The notes: generated by a model from the letters alone, not told the origin. A stretch of 64,000 bases of DNA from Phenylobacterium koreense (GCF_040545335.1 NZ_JBEPLU010000001.1:1178001-1242000), one strand, 5' to 3'; counted from the first letter of the stretch, positions 8,115 to 16,734 are shown. Translations and numbers: made by a program.

Positions 8115-8546
8115 ATGGCCGCGACCAGCAACCACACCAGCGTCGAAAAGCTCAACGGCGCGAACGAGGGCAAGCTGCCCGAGCACCTGGGCCTCACCAT
8201 CACCGAGGTTCAAGACGGCAAGGTGGTGGGCCGCTTCAAGGTGCGCCCGGACCTCGTGGCCCACACCGGTTATCTGCTGGCCGGAGCCGTCCTGTCGGTC
8301 GCCGACATCCTCTGCGCCTATGGCGTCTCCACCGCCTGGCCGGAGGGCGCGAGCGGCTTCACCACCGCCGAGGTGAAGGCTAATTTCGTCGGCACTCTGC
8401 GCGAAGGCGAGGTGATCTGCACCGCCAGCCTGCTGCACGGCGGTCGCACCACCCAGGTGTGGGACGCCAAGGTCGAGGACGCCGCCACCGGCAAGCTGAT
8501 GGCGGCCTTCCGCTGCACCCAGATCATCCTCTATCCGCGCGCCTAG
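8115..8546 (+). CDS. PaaI-type hotdog-fold thioesterase
   Basis: 143 residues, single hotdog domain (4HBT/PaaI). The characteristic segments are GRFKVRPDLVAHTGYLLAGA near residue 40 and TTAEVKANFVGTLREGEVI near residue 85. Such enzymes hydrolyse acyl- or aryl-CoA thioesters, often aromatic ones. The usual acidic residue in the HxGxxxxLAD block is replaced here by VADILCAYG after a Ser, which is common in the family. A GGGGGA ribosome site precedes the ATG by 6 bases. It may be co-transcribed with phhA (53-bp gap). Substrate unknown. Confidence 0.82.
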   Translation: MAATSNHTSVEKLNGANEGKLPEHLGLTITEVQDGKVVGRFKVRPDLVAHTGYLLAGAVLSVADILCAYGVSTAWPEGASGFTTAEVKANFVGTLREGEVICTASLLHGGRTTQVWDAKVEDAATGKLMAAFRCTQIILYPRA

Positions 8547-8599
8547 ACGGCCGTTGGAAAGAATGCACCCTAGGCGGCGTGCGTGTTGGGAGCATTCGG

Positions 8600-9604
8600 A
8601 TGCGTGTGTGGTCGGCTGCGCTGGCGTGTGTCTTGGCGCTGGGGGCGGGCGAACTGGTCCAGGCTCAGGGTTCCAAGGTCAGTTCCGCCGCCGAGCTGGC
8701 GCGCCGGGCCGATACGCTCAAGCCCGGCCAGTGGATCTGGGCGCCGGACTCCAGCCCGACCGGCACGGTCATCGTCTATGTCGACCTGAGCCGGCAGCTC
8801 GCCACCGTCTACCGCAACGGGGTGCGGATCGCCGTCAGCACCATCTCCTCGGGCAAGCCGGGCTACGAGACGCCGACCGGCGTGTTCCAGATCCTCCAGA
8901 AGGACAAGGACCACCGCTCCAACACCTATGACAACGCCCCCATGCCCTATCAGGAGCGGCTGACCTGGGACGGGGTGGCGCTGCATGCCGGAGGCCTGCC
9001 CGGCTATCCGGAGAGCCACGGCTGCATCCACCTGCCCTACCAGTTCGCCAAGCTGCTGTTCGGCACGACATCCATGGGCGGGACCGTCATCGTCGCCGGA
9101 CGCCACGGCGACCCGATCCGCGCCGATGCGGCGGGCGTGCTGGCGCCGGCCAAGGTCTCCGACCACACCCGGTTGGAGCTGACCGAAGGCCAGGCCTACC
9201 GCTGGCATCCTGAACTCTCGCCCAAGGGTCCGATCTCGGTGGTGATCTCGCGCACCGACCATCAGGCGGTGGTGCTGCGAAACGGGGTCGAGATCGGCCG
9301 CGCCCACGCGACGATCGACGGCGATTCCACCGGCGTGCGCGTGGCCACCCTGACCACCAGCAGCACCGGCGCGCCCCAATGGGTCATGGTCGGAGTGCCT
9401 GGGAACGACGCCGACGCCGGCCGCCCGGTCGACGCCAACGAGCTGGACCGCCTGCGGGTGCCGCACGGCTTCATGGAAGACCTGCAGGCGGTCATGACGC
9501 CCGGTTCCACCGTGCTGGTGACCGACTCGCCGGTGACGGCCCAGAGCACGGGCGAGCATCTGACCGTGCTCAGCGACGACGGCCCGACCGGCGAGAAGAA
9601 ATAG
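8600..9604 (+). CDS. L,D-transpeptidase with a degenerate second YkuD-like half
   Basis: 334 residues with a signal peptide (cleavage near AQA at 21-23). The first YkuD domain spans about 56-167, with the catalytic motif H129 ... SHGCIHLP (Cys142), so it can form 3-3 cross-links or attach proteins to peptidoglycan in the periplasm. Residues 211-309 repeat the strand pattern of the first domain (SVVISRTDHQAVVLRNGVEI resembles IVYVDLSRQLATVYRNGVRI; GFMEDLQAVMTPGSTVLVTD resembles the end of domain 1) but lack the His/Cys motif. GGAG lies 7 bases before the ATG at 8600. The frame is open upstream but that part overlaps the thioesterase gene and is rejected. Confidence 0.88.
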   Translation: MRVWSAALACVLALGAGELVQAQGSKVSSAAELARRADTLKPGQWIWAPDSSPTGTVIVYVDLSRQLATVYRNGVRIAVSTISSGKPGYETPTGVFQILQKDKDHRSNTYDNAPMPYQERLTWDGVALHAGGLPGYPESHGCIHLPYQFAKLLFGTTSMGGTVIVAGRHGDPIRADAAGVLAPAKVSDHTRLELTEGQAYRWHPELSPKGPISVVISRTDHQAVVLRNGVEIGRAHATIDGDSTGVRVATLTTSSTGAPQWVMVGVPGNDADAGRPVDANELDRLRVPHGFMEDLQAVMTPGSTVLVTDSPVTAQSTGEHLTVLSDDGPTGEKK

Positions 9605-9606
9605 GC

Positions 9607-10947
9607 TCAGGCCAGGGAAGCCACCGCCTGAAGGGCGAAGGCGATGTCCTGGGGCGTGTTGCGGATACTCGGCGTCAGGCGCACGTGCGGCGTCGCATAG
9701 GGTGCGTCCGAGCCGAGGATGCGCCAGCTCCGCAGGTGTGAGACGACGGCCTGCGCCGACATGCCGGCGACGTCGAAACTGACGATCCCCGCCGACATCT
9801 GCGAGCCCTGCGGCGTCTGCACCCTCACATGCGGCATCACCGCCAGGCCGCGCTTGAGCTGGTCGGCCAGCTCGTAGGTCCGGGCGGCCACATGCTCCTT
9901 GCCGACCATCTGCAGGAACTGGAACGCCTCGCCCATGGACCAGACCTGTTCGAAGGCCTTGAAGCCGCCGGGCGTCATGTGGGCCGCCGTGACCGGCCCG
10001 GGGTCGTAGTCGCCGATCCAGGCCGAATAGGCGCCCGAGGCCAGGAAGGTCGGGATGGTCGGGGCCAGCCGCGCCAGGGCCAGGGGGCTGAAGAAGATCA
10101 CGCCGGTGCCGCGCGGCCCGAAGATCCATTTGTGGCAGCCGGAGACCAGCACATCGCAGCCAAGCTCGGGAAAGGTGGTGTTCTCGACACCGAAGCCATG
10201 CACGCCGTCCACGAAGAACAGCACCTGGTCGGCCGGCTGGCGCTGGGCGTTGATCGGCCGCAGAGCCTCGGCGATGGCGCGGATCGGCAGCTTCAGGCCG
10301 GTGGAGGAATGCACCCAGGTCAGGGCCAGGACCCGCGTCGCCGGGGTGATCCCCCCCAGCACCCGGCGCACAATCTCGGGCGTGGAGGCCGTAGCCGTTC
10401 CATCGTGCAGGACGATCTTGCGGACGCCCGCGCCGGTCCGGCGGGAGGCCAGGCGCAAGGCCTCGTGGGTGACGTAGTAGTCGTGGATGCTGGTCAGCGC
10501 CTCCTCGCCGTAGCGGAGGTTGAGGCCGGCATAGACCAGGGCGATGCCCGAGGTCGTGCTCTCGCACAGGGCCACCTGCTCCATCGGCACGCCGAAATAG
10601 GCGCCGGCGGCCCGGCGCGAGGCGTTCTGCAGGGCCTTGTTGTTGCGCTCCAGGTAGGTGATCGGGTTGCGGTCCAGCGCCTGGCGGTGACGGGAGATCG
10701 CATCGCGCACCGGCTTGGGATTGGAGGCGAAGAGCATGGCCGAGAGGTCGACCTCGCTCCAGTCGAGGTCCCACTGGCTGCGCAGCCGGTTCCAGTCGGG
10801 CGCGTGGCGCGTAACGGGCGCCGCGGGCGGAAGCGGCTGGAGCGGCGGCGCCTGGGCGGCCGCAGCGGCGGGCCCGGCGGCGAGACCCAGGGCAAGCAGC
10901 GAGCGTCGGCTAACGTCCGGCGCATCCCCGTTCAGGTTCGCCCGCAT
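9607..10947 (-). CDS. Exported class V aminotransferase-fold PLP enzyme
   Basis: 446 residues. The N-terminus has a Tat-like signal (SRRSLLALGLAAGPAAAAAQ) in place of the usual cytoplasmic start. The rest is fold-type I, class V aminotransferase/isopenicillin-N-epimerase-like: ESTTSGIALVYAGL binds PLP phosphate, FFVDGVHGFG supplies the ring-pairing Asp, and SGCHKWIFGPRGTG carries the Schiff-base Lys. Tat export fits a protein folded with PLP in the cytoplasm. The ATG at 10947 has GGAGG six bases upstream and is preferred to the TTG at 10974. Substrate unknown. A 10-bp inverted repeat lies just upstream. Confidence 0.83.
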   Translation of the reverse strand: MRANLNGDAPDVSRRSLLALGLAAGPAAAAAQAPPLQPLPPAAPVTRHAPDWNRLRSQWDLDWSEVDLSAMLFASNPKPVRDAISRHRQALDRNPITYLERNNKALQNASRRAAGAYFGVPMEQVALCESTTSGIALVYAGLNLRYGEEALTSIHDYYVTHEALRLASRRTGAGVRKIVLHDGTATASTPEIVRRVLGGITPATRVLALTWVHSSTGLKLPIRAIAEALRPINAQRQPADQVLFFVDGVHGFGVENTTFPELGCDVLVSGCHKWIFGPRGTGVIFFSPLALARLAPTIPTFLASGAYSAWIGDYDPGPVTAAHMTPGGFKAFEQVWSMGEAFQFLQMVGKEHVAARTYELADQLKRGLAVMPHVRVQTPQGSQMSAGIVSFDVAGMSAQAVVSHLRSWRILGSDAPYATPHVRLTPSIRNTPQDIAFALQAVASLA

Positions 10948-10963
10948 CCCAGCCTCCAGTCCC

Positions 10964-10993
10964 CCGTTGAACAATGCGCAGCTTGTTCAACGG
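10964..10993. promoter_or_regulatory. 10-bp inverted repeat upstream of the Tat-PLP gene
   Basis: CCGTTGAACA and TGTTCAACGG are a perfect inverted pair around a 10-base spacer, 17 bases upstream of the PLP-enzyme start and 10 bases past the MgtC stop on the minus strand. There is no T-run, so an operator or mRNA hairpin is more likely than a terminator. Confidence 0.45.
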
Positions 10994-11002
10994 TTTCCCG
11001 GG

Positions 11003-11695
11003 CTACTCGTGGCGCGGAGACACGTCGAAGGAGATGACGGCCGGGTCGGCCAGGAGTTTGTCCACCATGCCCTGGCAGAAATGAGCGTTGCGGCCACGCA
11101 GGGTCGAGGCGAGCTCGACGCCGGTGTCGTCCGGCAACAGGCGGGTGGCGACCGCGTCGGGCTTCAGGCCATGCTCGGCGACGAAGGCGGTGAACTGGGC
11201 GGCGGTCGGCGCGCTGCCGCGGACATAGCGGACGACGACATCCACATGCTGGATGTGCGGCAGCCACCCGTCGGCGACGCGCAGGCCGGCCAGCACCAGC
11301 AGGGTCGCCAGGGTCCCGGTGATGGCCAGCCAATGCAGGCTGATGCCGTACAGCAGCCCCAGCGAGGCGGTGATCCACAGGGAAGCGGCGGTGGTCAGGC
11401 CTCGGACCGAGAAGCCTTCGCGGAAGATCACCCCGGCGCAGAGGAAGCCGATGCCGGTCAGCACGCCGTGCGCCATCCGCACCGGGTCGATCCGGATGAC
11501 GTCGTGCGGCGTCCCGGCCATCCACCTGATCTGATGCACGGCGGCGAGCATCAGCAGGGTCGAGGTCAGGCAGACCAGGATATGGGTGCGTATCCCCGCC
11601 GCGCGGCCGCGGTACTCGCGCTCGTAGCCGATCACGCCGCCGGTGGCGATGGCGGCGAGGATCGGCACGACATAGGTAGGATCGAAGAAGTCCAT
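11003..11695 (-). CDS. MgtC/SapB family membrane protein
   Basis: 230 residues. The N-terminal half has about four or five membrane helices with the MgtC hallmarks GGVIGYEREYRGRAAGIRTH and GIGFLCAGVIFREG, followed by GLTTAASLWITASLGLL. The C-terminal soluble part (about 145-230) is the ACT-like domain seen in longer MgtC proteins. MgtC modulates the F1Fo ATPase and survival in low magnesium in Salmonella; what this homologue does is unknown. The start ATG at 11695 begins right before the first helix. Its stop is 56 bp upstream of the PLP-enzyme start. Confidence 0.88.
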   Translation of the reverse strand: MDFFDPTYVVPILAAIATGGVIGYEREYRGRAAGIRTHILVCLTSTLLMLAAVHQIRWMAGTPHDVIRIDPVRMAHGVLTGIGFLCAGVIFREGFSVRGLTTAASLWITASLGLLYGISLHWLAITGTLATLLVLAGLRVADGWLPHIQHVDVVVRYVRGSAPTAAQFTAFVAEHGLKPDAVATRLLPDDTGVELASTLRGRNAHFCQGMVDKLLADPAVISFDVSPRHE

Positions 11696-11737
11696 CGCAC
11701 CGGAAACGCGCGAGCTGCGGTTAAGCTTCCGTGCGCC

Positions 11738-12481
11738 TTAGGCGTACTTCTCCATGTCCTCTTCGGAGATGTCGTAGTCGCCGTAGACGTTCTGCACGTC
11801 GTCGTCGTCCTCGAGCGCGTCGATCAGCTTCAGCAGCGTGGCGACGGTCTCGCCCTCGACGGCCGTGGCGCTCTTCGGACGCCAGACGATCTTGCTCGAC
11901 TTGGCCTCGCCCAGCACGCCTTCCAGGGTGGCGGCGACTTCGGCGAAGTCCTCGAAGGCGGTGTAGATGACGTGGGTTTCGTCGTCGGATTCGACGTCCT
12001 GGGCGCCGGCCTCGATAGCCGCCTCCATGACCTTGTCCTCGGAGCCGACCGAGGCCGGATAGGTCAGCTCGCCCATCCGGTCGAACTGGAACGTCACCGA
12101 GCCGGAAGCGCCCAAGTTCCCGCCGTTCTTCGAGAAAATAGTCCGGATGTTCGAGGCCGCACGGTTGCGGTTGTCGGTCAGGCCCTCGACGATGATGTTC
12201 ACGCCACCGGGGCCGAAGCCTTCGTAGCGGACCTCTTCGTAGTTCTCGCCGTCGCCGCCGGCGCCCTTCTTGATCGCGCGTTCGATATTGTCCTTGGGCA
12301 TCGACTCGGCGCGGGCGTTGGCGACCGCCAGGCGCAGGCGCGGGTTCATCGCCGGGTCAGGCATGCCCGTCTTCGCCGCCACGGTGATTTCGCGGGAAAG
12401 CTTGGAGAACAGTTTGGACCGCGCCGCGTCCGCGCGGCCCTTGCGGTGCATGATGTTCTTGAACTTGGAATGTCCGGCCAT
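11738..12481 (-). CDS. YebC/PmpR (TACO1) family protein
   Basis: 247 residues, full length for the family, starting with the invariant [18 protein letters not shown]. Three domains are expected; the acidic C-terminus ([17 protein letters not shown]) is typical. YebC proteins were annotated as transcription regulators; recent work shows they help ribosomes pass polyproline stretches, like mitochondrial TACO1. The gene normally sits next to ruvC in many alphaproteobacteria; here ruvC is 7.7 kb away on the other strand. The start is certain. The polyproline-rich TolA and Pal in this window are plausible clients, by inference. Confidence 0.95.
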   Translation of the reverse strand: MAGHSKFKNIMHRKGRADAARSKLFSKLSREITVAAKTGMPDPAMNPRLRLAVANARAESMPKDNIERAIKKGAGGDGENYEEVRYEGFGPGGVNIIVEGLTDNRNRAASNIRTIFSKNGGNLGASGSVTFQFDRMGELTYPASVGSEDKVMEAAIEAGAQDVESDDETHVIYTAFEDFAEVAATLEGVLGEAKSSKIVWRPKSATAVEGETVATLLKLIDALEDDDDVQNVYGDYDISEEDMEKYA

Positions 12482-12597
12482 GGGTCTCTCTGAAAGTTCA
12501 GTGGGCGGCTTCTAACGCCAGCCGCGCCCGAACGCCAGCGGCGCGGAACCTGCGCCCGCGGAAGGGGTTAGGGCTGCGCAGAGCGCAGGAGAAGGCC

Positions 12598-12816
12598 ATG
12601 GTCGAATATTACGACGACTATCTCGACGAGGAGCCGACGCGCTCGGTGGTGCGCTGGATGGATCGGCCGCCGGTCCAGGTGGGCGTCGCGGGGCTCTCGA
12701 CGGCGGTCGCCGGAGCCTTCCTGCTGGGCGTGGTCGCGGCCTTCGGCGTGCTGGCCGTAACCGGCCACTTCAGCCTTCGGCAGGTTGACAATCGAACCTC
12801 ACGATCGATCCATTAG
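12598..12816 (+). CDS. Small single-pass membrane protein, hypothetical
   Basis: 72 residues: an acidic, tyrosine-rich N-terminus (MVEYYDDYLDEEPTRS), a linker WMDRPPVQVG and one membrane helix at about 37-58. A strong AGGAG lies 8 bases before the ATG. It is divergent from yebC and its 3' end overlaps the end of the convergent phosphatase gene by 47 bp. Good ribosome site and sensible topology support a real gene. No known function. Confidence 0.62.
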   Translation: MVEYYDDYLDEEPTRSVVRWMDRPPVQVGVAGLSTAVAGAFLLGVVAAFGVLAVTGHFSLRQVDNRTSRSIH

Positions 12817-13357
12817 CCAAGCAGAACACGGCGTCCTGAGGCGTCTCCAGATCCCAGATCGCCTCCGGGCTTAGCCCCAGGAAGGCGCCGCGCAGGACGC
12901 GGCCCGAGCCGCCGTGGCTGACGACGATCACCTTTCTGTCGGGTTCCGGCGGCAGGCTGGCCATCCAGTCCGCGAGCCGATCGTGCACCGCCTGGTAGGT
13001 TTCGCCGCCGGGCGCGGCGAAGCGCCAGGCCTTGCTGGCCAAGGCTTTGGGGTATTCGAGCGCCAGTTCGTCGCGCAGACGCCCGTCCCATTCGCCGAAG
13101 GAGATTTCGATCACCCGCGGGTCCGTCTCGACCGGCAATCGCAAGGTTTCCCCGATGATCGAAGCGGTGGCCTGGGCCCGCCCAAGGGGGCTTGCGACAA
13201 GGCGCCAATCGGCAGGTTTTCTTACCAATCTGGCCAGCAACCTGCCGACCGCGGCGGCCTGAGCCCGCCCTTGAGCGGTCAGCGGCGAGTCGAGGCGCCC
13301 CTGCTGGCGCCCCTGGGCGTTGAAGACCGTCTCGCCGTGCCGGACCAGATAGATCAA
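12770..13357 (-). CDS. Histidine phosphatase family protein (second of a tandem pair)
   Basis: 195 residues, branch of the phosphoglycerate mutase-like superfamily. Catalytic residues are present: LVRHGETVFN (nucleophile His in RHG), SPLGRAQAT (Arg), the IEISFGEWDG acid motif and VVSHGGSGRVLRG (second His). The start must be the TTG at 13357, which overlaps the stop of the upstream phosphatase (TTGA); no ATG fits. Both genes share about the same length and motif order, so they are tandem paralogues. Likely a phosphomonoesterase of a small metabolite (phosphoglycerate mutase, cobalamin or sugar phosphatase type); substrate not deducible. Confidence 0.85.
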   Translation of the reverse strand: MIYLVRHGETVFNAQGRQQGRLDSPLTAQGRAQAAAVGRLLARLVRKPADWRLVASPLGRAQATASIIGETLRLPVETDPRVIEISFGEWDGRLRDELALEYPKALASKAWRFAAPGGETYQAVHDRLADWMASLPPEPDRKVIVVSHGGSGRVLRGAFLGLSPEAIWDLETPQDAVFCLANGSIVRFDCQPAEG

Positions 13358-13944
13358 GCCGCGAGCACCGGGCGGCAGGCCAGCCGGTCCACCCTGCCCT
13401 CGGTCAGCCGGAAGATCGCGTCCTGGGGCGTGTCCTGGATCAGGGTCAGTTGCGAGGAGAGGCCGAGATAGGCGCCGCGCAGCAGGCTGCCGGAAATGCC
13501 GTGGGCCACGGCGATCACCTTGCGCTCGCCCTCCGGCGGCAAGGCGCGCAGCCAGGCCCGCACCCGGTCGTCCACATGCTCGAACCGCTCCCCGTCCGGC
13601 GAGCGGAAGCACCAGCCAGGGCCGGTGAAGTCCTTGGGATAGGCCGCTCGGAGGTCGTCGTAGAGCTGGTTCTCCCAAACCCCGCAGCCGACCTCGATCA
13701 GCAGGGGCTCGATCTCGACCTCGAGCCCCAGGGTCTGCGCCACGATGGCGGCCGACTGGCGGGTCCGCTTCAAGGGGCTGGCGGCGATGCGCCAGCCCGG
13801 CTCGTCGCCGATCTCGCCTTTCAGGAGGTCGGCCATGGCCTGGACCTGAGCCATGCCCAGCTCGGTGAGCTGGGACTCGGTCTGGCCCTGCAGGCGGCCC
13901 TCGCGGTTGTAGTCGGTCTGACCGTGGCGCAGGAGGTAGATCAT
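13354..13944 (-). CDS. Histidine phosphatase family protein (first of a tandem pair)
   Basis: 196 residues beginning [20 protein letters not shown], the canonical phosphohistidine site. SPLKRTRQSA provides the second Arg, and VAHGISGSLLRG the second His. The acid loop reads LIEVGCGVWENQ, divergent from the usual GEW(D/E)G, which its neighbour keeps. The start ATG overlaps the SDR stop (4 bp) and its stop overlaps the next phosphatase, giving a tightly coupled run of three genes. Substrate unknown; intact catalytic His and Arg suggest it is active. Confidence 0.87.
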   Translation of the reverse strand: MIYLLRHGQTDYNREGRLQGQTESQLTELGMAQVQAMADLLKGEIGDEPGWRIAASPLKRTRQSAAIVAQTLGLEVEIEPLLIEVGCGVWENQLYDDLRAAYPKDFTGPGWCFRSPDGERFEHVDDRVRAWLRALPPEGERKVIAVAHGISGSLLRGAYLGLSSQLTLIQDTPQDAIFRLTEGRVDRLACRPVLAA

Positions 13945-14729
13945 CGCTTGCGGCGCACCACCGGGTGGGACGAGGAGAGGCCGCCGTCGACGACGATGGC
14001 CTGGCCGTCCACATAGGAGCTCTCGTCCGAGGCCAGGAAGAGGCCGGCGTTGGCGATCTCGATGGGCGCGCCGGCCCGGTTCATCGGGTTGAGCTGGCCG
14101 ATCTTGTTCTCGCTGCCGCGGGCGCGGGCGCCGTCGAACATCGCCTGGGTCATGCCGGTCTCGATCAGGCCCGGGCAGATGGCGTTCACCCGCACGCCGG
14201 TGCCGTAGAACTCGTTGGCCGAGGTCTGGACCAGGCTGATGACGCCGGCCTTGGAGGCCGAATAGGGCGTGCCGCCGGCGCCGGAACGGATGCCGGCCAC
14301 CGAGGCGGTGCAGATGATCGAGCCGCCCTTGCCGGCCGGGATCATCACCCGGGAGGCGTGCTTCACCAGCAGGAAGGCGCCGATCAGGTTGACCCGCAGC
14401 ACCTCGGCCCAGAAGGCGCCGTCCTGATCGTCAAAGGTCTTCCAGCCGCCGGAGATGCCGGCGTTGGCCCAGGCGACGTCGAGCCCGCCATATTCGGAGA
14501 CCGCCTTGGCGACCAGGCTCTCGACGAAGGCCTCGTCGCCGGCGTCGCCCTGCAGCCCGACGACCTTGCCGCCGGCCTCGGCGACCAGGCGCGCGGTTTC
14601 ATCGACGCTGTCCATCTTGTCGGCGACGACCAGGTTGGCGCCCTCACCCGAGAACAGCAGCGAGGCGGACCGGCCGATACCGGAACCGGCGCCGGTGATG
14701 ATGGCGGTCTTGCCGGAAAGACGTCCCAT
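13941..14729 (-). CDS. SDR family oxidoreductase
   Basis: 262 residues, classical short-chain dehydrogenase. The cofactor loop [15 protein letters not shown] motif ([10 protein letters not shown]), catalytic Ser in TASVAG and YSASKAG (Tyr-x3-Lys) are all present, and the tail [13 protein letters not shown] is typical. Asp after the second strand (VADKMD) favours NAD(H). It may oxidise a secondary alcohol or reduce a ketone, as in steroid or cyclic-alcohol catabolism; substrate unknown. First gene of a run with two histidine phosphatases. ATG at 14729 follows a GGAACACCC leader. Confidence 0.92.
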   Translation of the reverse strand: MGRLSGKTAIITGAGSGIGRSASLLFSGEGANLVVADKMDSVDETARLVAEAGGKVVGLQGDAGDEAFVESLVAKAVSEYGGLDVAWANAGISGGWKTFDDQDGAFWAEVLRVNLIGAFLLVKHASRVMIPAGKGGSIICTASVAGIRSGAGGTPYSASKAGVISLVQTSANEFYGTGVRVNAICPGLIETGMTQAMFDGARARGSENKIGQLNPMNRAGAPIEIANAGLFLASDESSYVDGQAIVVDGGLSSSHPVVRRKR

Positions 14730-14755
14730 GGGTGTTCCTTTTCGTCGTGAAATCT

Positions 14756-15589
14756 TTAGGCGCGCGCCACGGCGGCGAGAATGGCGTCGATGAAGGTGTC
14801 GTAGAGCGAAGGCGGCAGGTTGTGCCCCATGCCCGGAACGACCCGCAACTCCGCATCCGGGATCGCCCTGGCCGTCGCCTCGCCGCCGGCTACCTGGACC
14901 AGGGGATCGTCGGCGCCGTGCAGGACCACGGTCGGGACCTTAAGCTTGCCGAGGCGTTCGGTGCGGTCGCCGTCGCCGCGGATGGCGGCCATCTGGCGCT
15001 GGCTGGCGGTGGGGGTGAAGGCGCGTTCGTACTCGTCGATCACCCGCTGGCGCAGGGCCTCCTCCTCGAAGGGATAGCCGGGGCTGCCGATGATCTGGGC
15101 GTTCTTCACGCCATGGGCGACGAAGGCCTCGAAGTCGGTCTTGGGATCGGGGGCCGGCGCGGAGAGGACGGTGGCGGCGGAGGGCGCCGGGTCCAGGGTT
15201 CCAGGCGCACCGGTCGCCGACATGATCGAGGTCAGGGAGAGCACCCGGCCCGGATGCTCGATGGCGACGAGCTGGGCGATCATGCCGCCCATGGACATTC
15301 CCGCGACGTGCGCCTTGGCGACGCCCACGGCGTCGAGCACGGCCATGGCGTCGGCGGCCATGTCGGAAAGGCTGTAGGCCTGGCCCGGCTGGAACCAGGT
15401 GGACTTGCCGACGTCGCGGTTGTCGAACCGGACGACCTGGTGGCCGCGGCCCGCGAGGCGCTGGCAGAACTCGGCCGGCCAGCGGGTCATCTGCGAGCCG
15501 AGGCCGTTGATCAGGAGAATGGCCGGCGCCTCGGCGACGCCGAAGGTTTCGTACTCGAGTTCGACCGGGCCGTTGGTTGCGCGGGGCAT
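14756..15589 (-). CDS. Alpha/beta-fold hydrolase
   Basis: 277 residues. The oxyanion-side motif ILLINGLGSQMTRWP, the nucleophile elbow GMSMGGMIAQL and the late GADDPLV and GMGHNLPP segments give a Ser-Asp-His triad. Substrates in this family are esters, lactones or haloalkanes; none can be inferred. The enzyme is cytoplasmic (no signal peptide). It lies 26 bp upstream of the SDR gene, same strand, so it likely heads this four-gene transcript. The intergenic repeat at 15617-15732 lies upstream of its start. Confidence 0.9.
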   Translation of the reverse strand: MPRATNGPVELEYETFGVAEAPAILLINGLGSQMTRWPAEFCQRLAGRGHQVVRFDNRDVGKSTWFQPGQAYSLSDMAADAMAVLDAVGVAKAHVAGMSMGGMIAQLVAIEHPGRVLSLTSIMSATGAPGTLDPAPSAATVLSAPAPDPKTDFEAFVAHGVKNAQIIGSPGYPFEEEALRQRVIDEYERAFTPTASQRQMAAIRGDGDRTERLGKLKVPTVVLHGADDPLVQVAGGEATARAIPDAELRVVPGMGHNLPPSLYDTFIDAILAAVARA

Positions 15590-15616
15590 GGCGTTCTCTC
15601 TCGGAGGCTAACCTTG

Positions 15617-15732
15617 AGTGTCATCCCGGCTGCAGCGAAGCGGAAGGCCGGGACCCATACACACCGATCCATCCGGAATGGGCGGCGCGTATGGATCCCG
15701 CACAAGCGCTACGCACTTTCCGGGATGACACT
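15617..15732. repeat. Interspersed inverted-repeat element, copy A
   Basis: The ends AGTGTCATCCCGG (15617-15629) and CCGGGATGACACT (15720-15732) are a perfect 13-bp inverted pair. The interior includes an inner GGCCGGGACCCAT block that recurs in the copies at 45729 and 61510. It fills the gap between the alpha/beta hydrolase and the quinone oxidoreductase genes. Confidence 0.8.
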
Positions 15733-15751
15733 TGATGTCAGGGCGCGGTTC

Positions 15752-16714
15752 TTACGGCACGAGGACCACGCGGCCCACGGCGGCGCGGCTTTCGATGTAG
15801 GCGTGGGCGCCGGCGGCGTCCGAGAGCGGGAAGACCTTGTCGATGACGACTTCCAGTTCGCCGCGGGCGGCCTCGTCGATCAGGCGCTGGACGTTGTCGT
15901 GGACGCGGTCGGTCATGATCTCGGCCCCGAGGAAGACGCCGCGGAGCTGGCGGTTGCCGCCCATCATCGTGCCGACGTCGACCACCATCGGCTCACGGCC
16001 GGCGGCGCCGACCATGGCGACCCGGCCGCGATAGGCCAGTGCGTTGATCGAACCTTGCAAGGTGGGACCGCCGACCGAGTCGACGACCACGTCGACGCCC
16101 TTCTTGTCGGTGAGGCGCATGACCTCCTTCACCACGTCCTCGCGGGCGTAGTTGATGCCGTGATCGAGGCCGAGAGGCTTCAGGCGCTCCAGCCGCTCGT
16201 CCGAGGATGCGGTGGCGAGCACCGTGGCGCCGGCGCGCTTGGCGAGCTGGATGGCGGCCACACCGACGCCGGAGGCCCCGGCCTGGACGAGGACGGTCTC
16301 GCCGGCCTTGAGGCGGCTGGCTTCGAACAGGCAATCGTCGGCAGTGCCGAAGGTGACCGGGATCGCCGCGGCCTTCTTCACGTCGAAGCCGTCAGGGATG
16401 ATCCAGCAGTTGCGGGCGGGAACAGAGCGAAGCTCGGCGTGGCTGCCCCAGTTGTTCACGGTGGCGACCTTCTGGCCGACCTTCAGGTGCGAGACCTCGG
16501 CGCCGACGGCGACGATCTCGCCGGCCGCCTGGTAACCGACCACGTGCGGGTTGGTCATCAGCGGGCCGCGGAAACGGTTGAGAGTGTCGCCGCCTTCGAT
16601 GGCGATGGCCTCGACCTTGATGATCACGCCCTTGGGGTGGAGGCTGGGGTCGGGGAAGTCCTCGTAACGCAGAACCTCTGGACCGCCGTTCTCGTAATAG
16701 ACAGCCGCCTTCAT
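15752..16714 (-). CDS. NADPH:quinone oxidoreductase, zinc-free MDR family
   Basis: 320 residues, medium-chain dehydrogenase/reductase fold. The N-terminal GroES-like domain has GYQAAGEIVAVG and no zinc-ligand cysteine cluster; the Rossmann domain begins near residue 145 with QAGASGVGVAAIQLAKRAGA, and binds NADPH. It ends with AYIESRAAVGRVVLVP as is usual for quinone reductases and crotonyl/enoyl-type reductases. It probably reduces a quinone or an activated double bond. A perfect AAACAATTGTTT palindrome lies 21-32 bp upstream of the ATG. Confidence 0.92.
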   Translation of the reverse strand: MKAAVYYENGGPEVLRYEDFPDPSLHPKGVIIKVEAIAIEGGDTLNRFRGPLMTNPHVVGYQAAGEIVAVGAEVSHLKVGQKVATVNNWGSHAELRSVPARNCWIIPDGFDVKKAAAIPVTFGTADDCLFEASRLKAGETVLVQAGASGVGVAAIQLAKRAGATVLATASSDERLERLKPLGLDHGINYAREDVVKEVMRLTDKKGVDVVVDSVGGPTLQGSINALAYRGRVAMVGAAGREPMVVDVGTMMGGNRQLRGVFLGAEIMTDRVHDNVQRLIDEAARGELEVVIDKVFPLSDAAGAHAYIESRAAVGRVVLVP

Positions 16715-16734
16715 CCGTCTTCTCCCAATGAATT

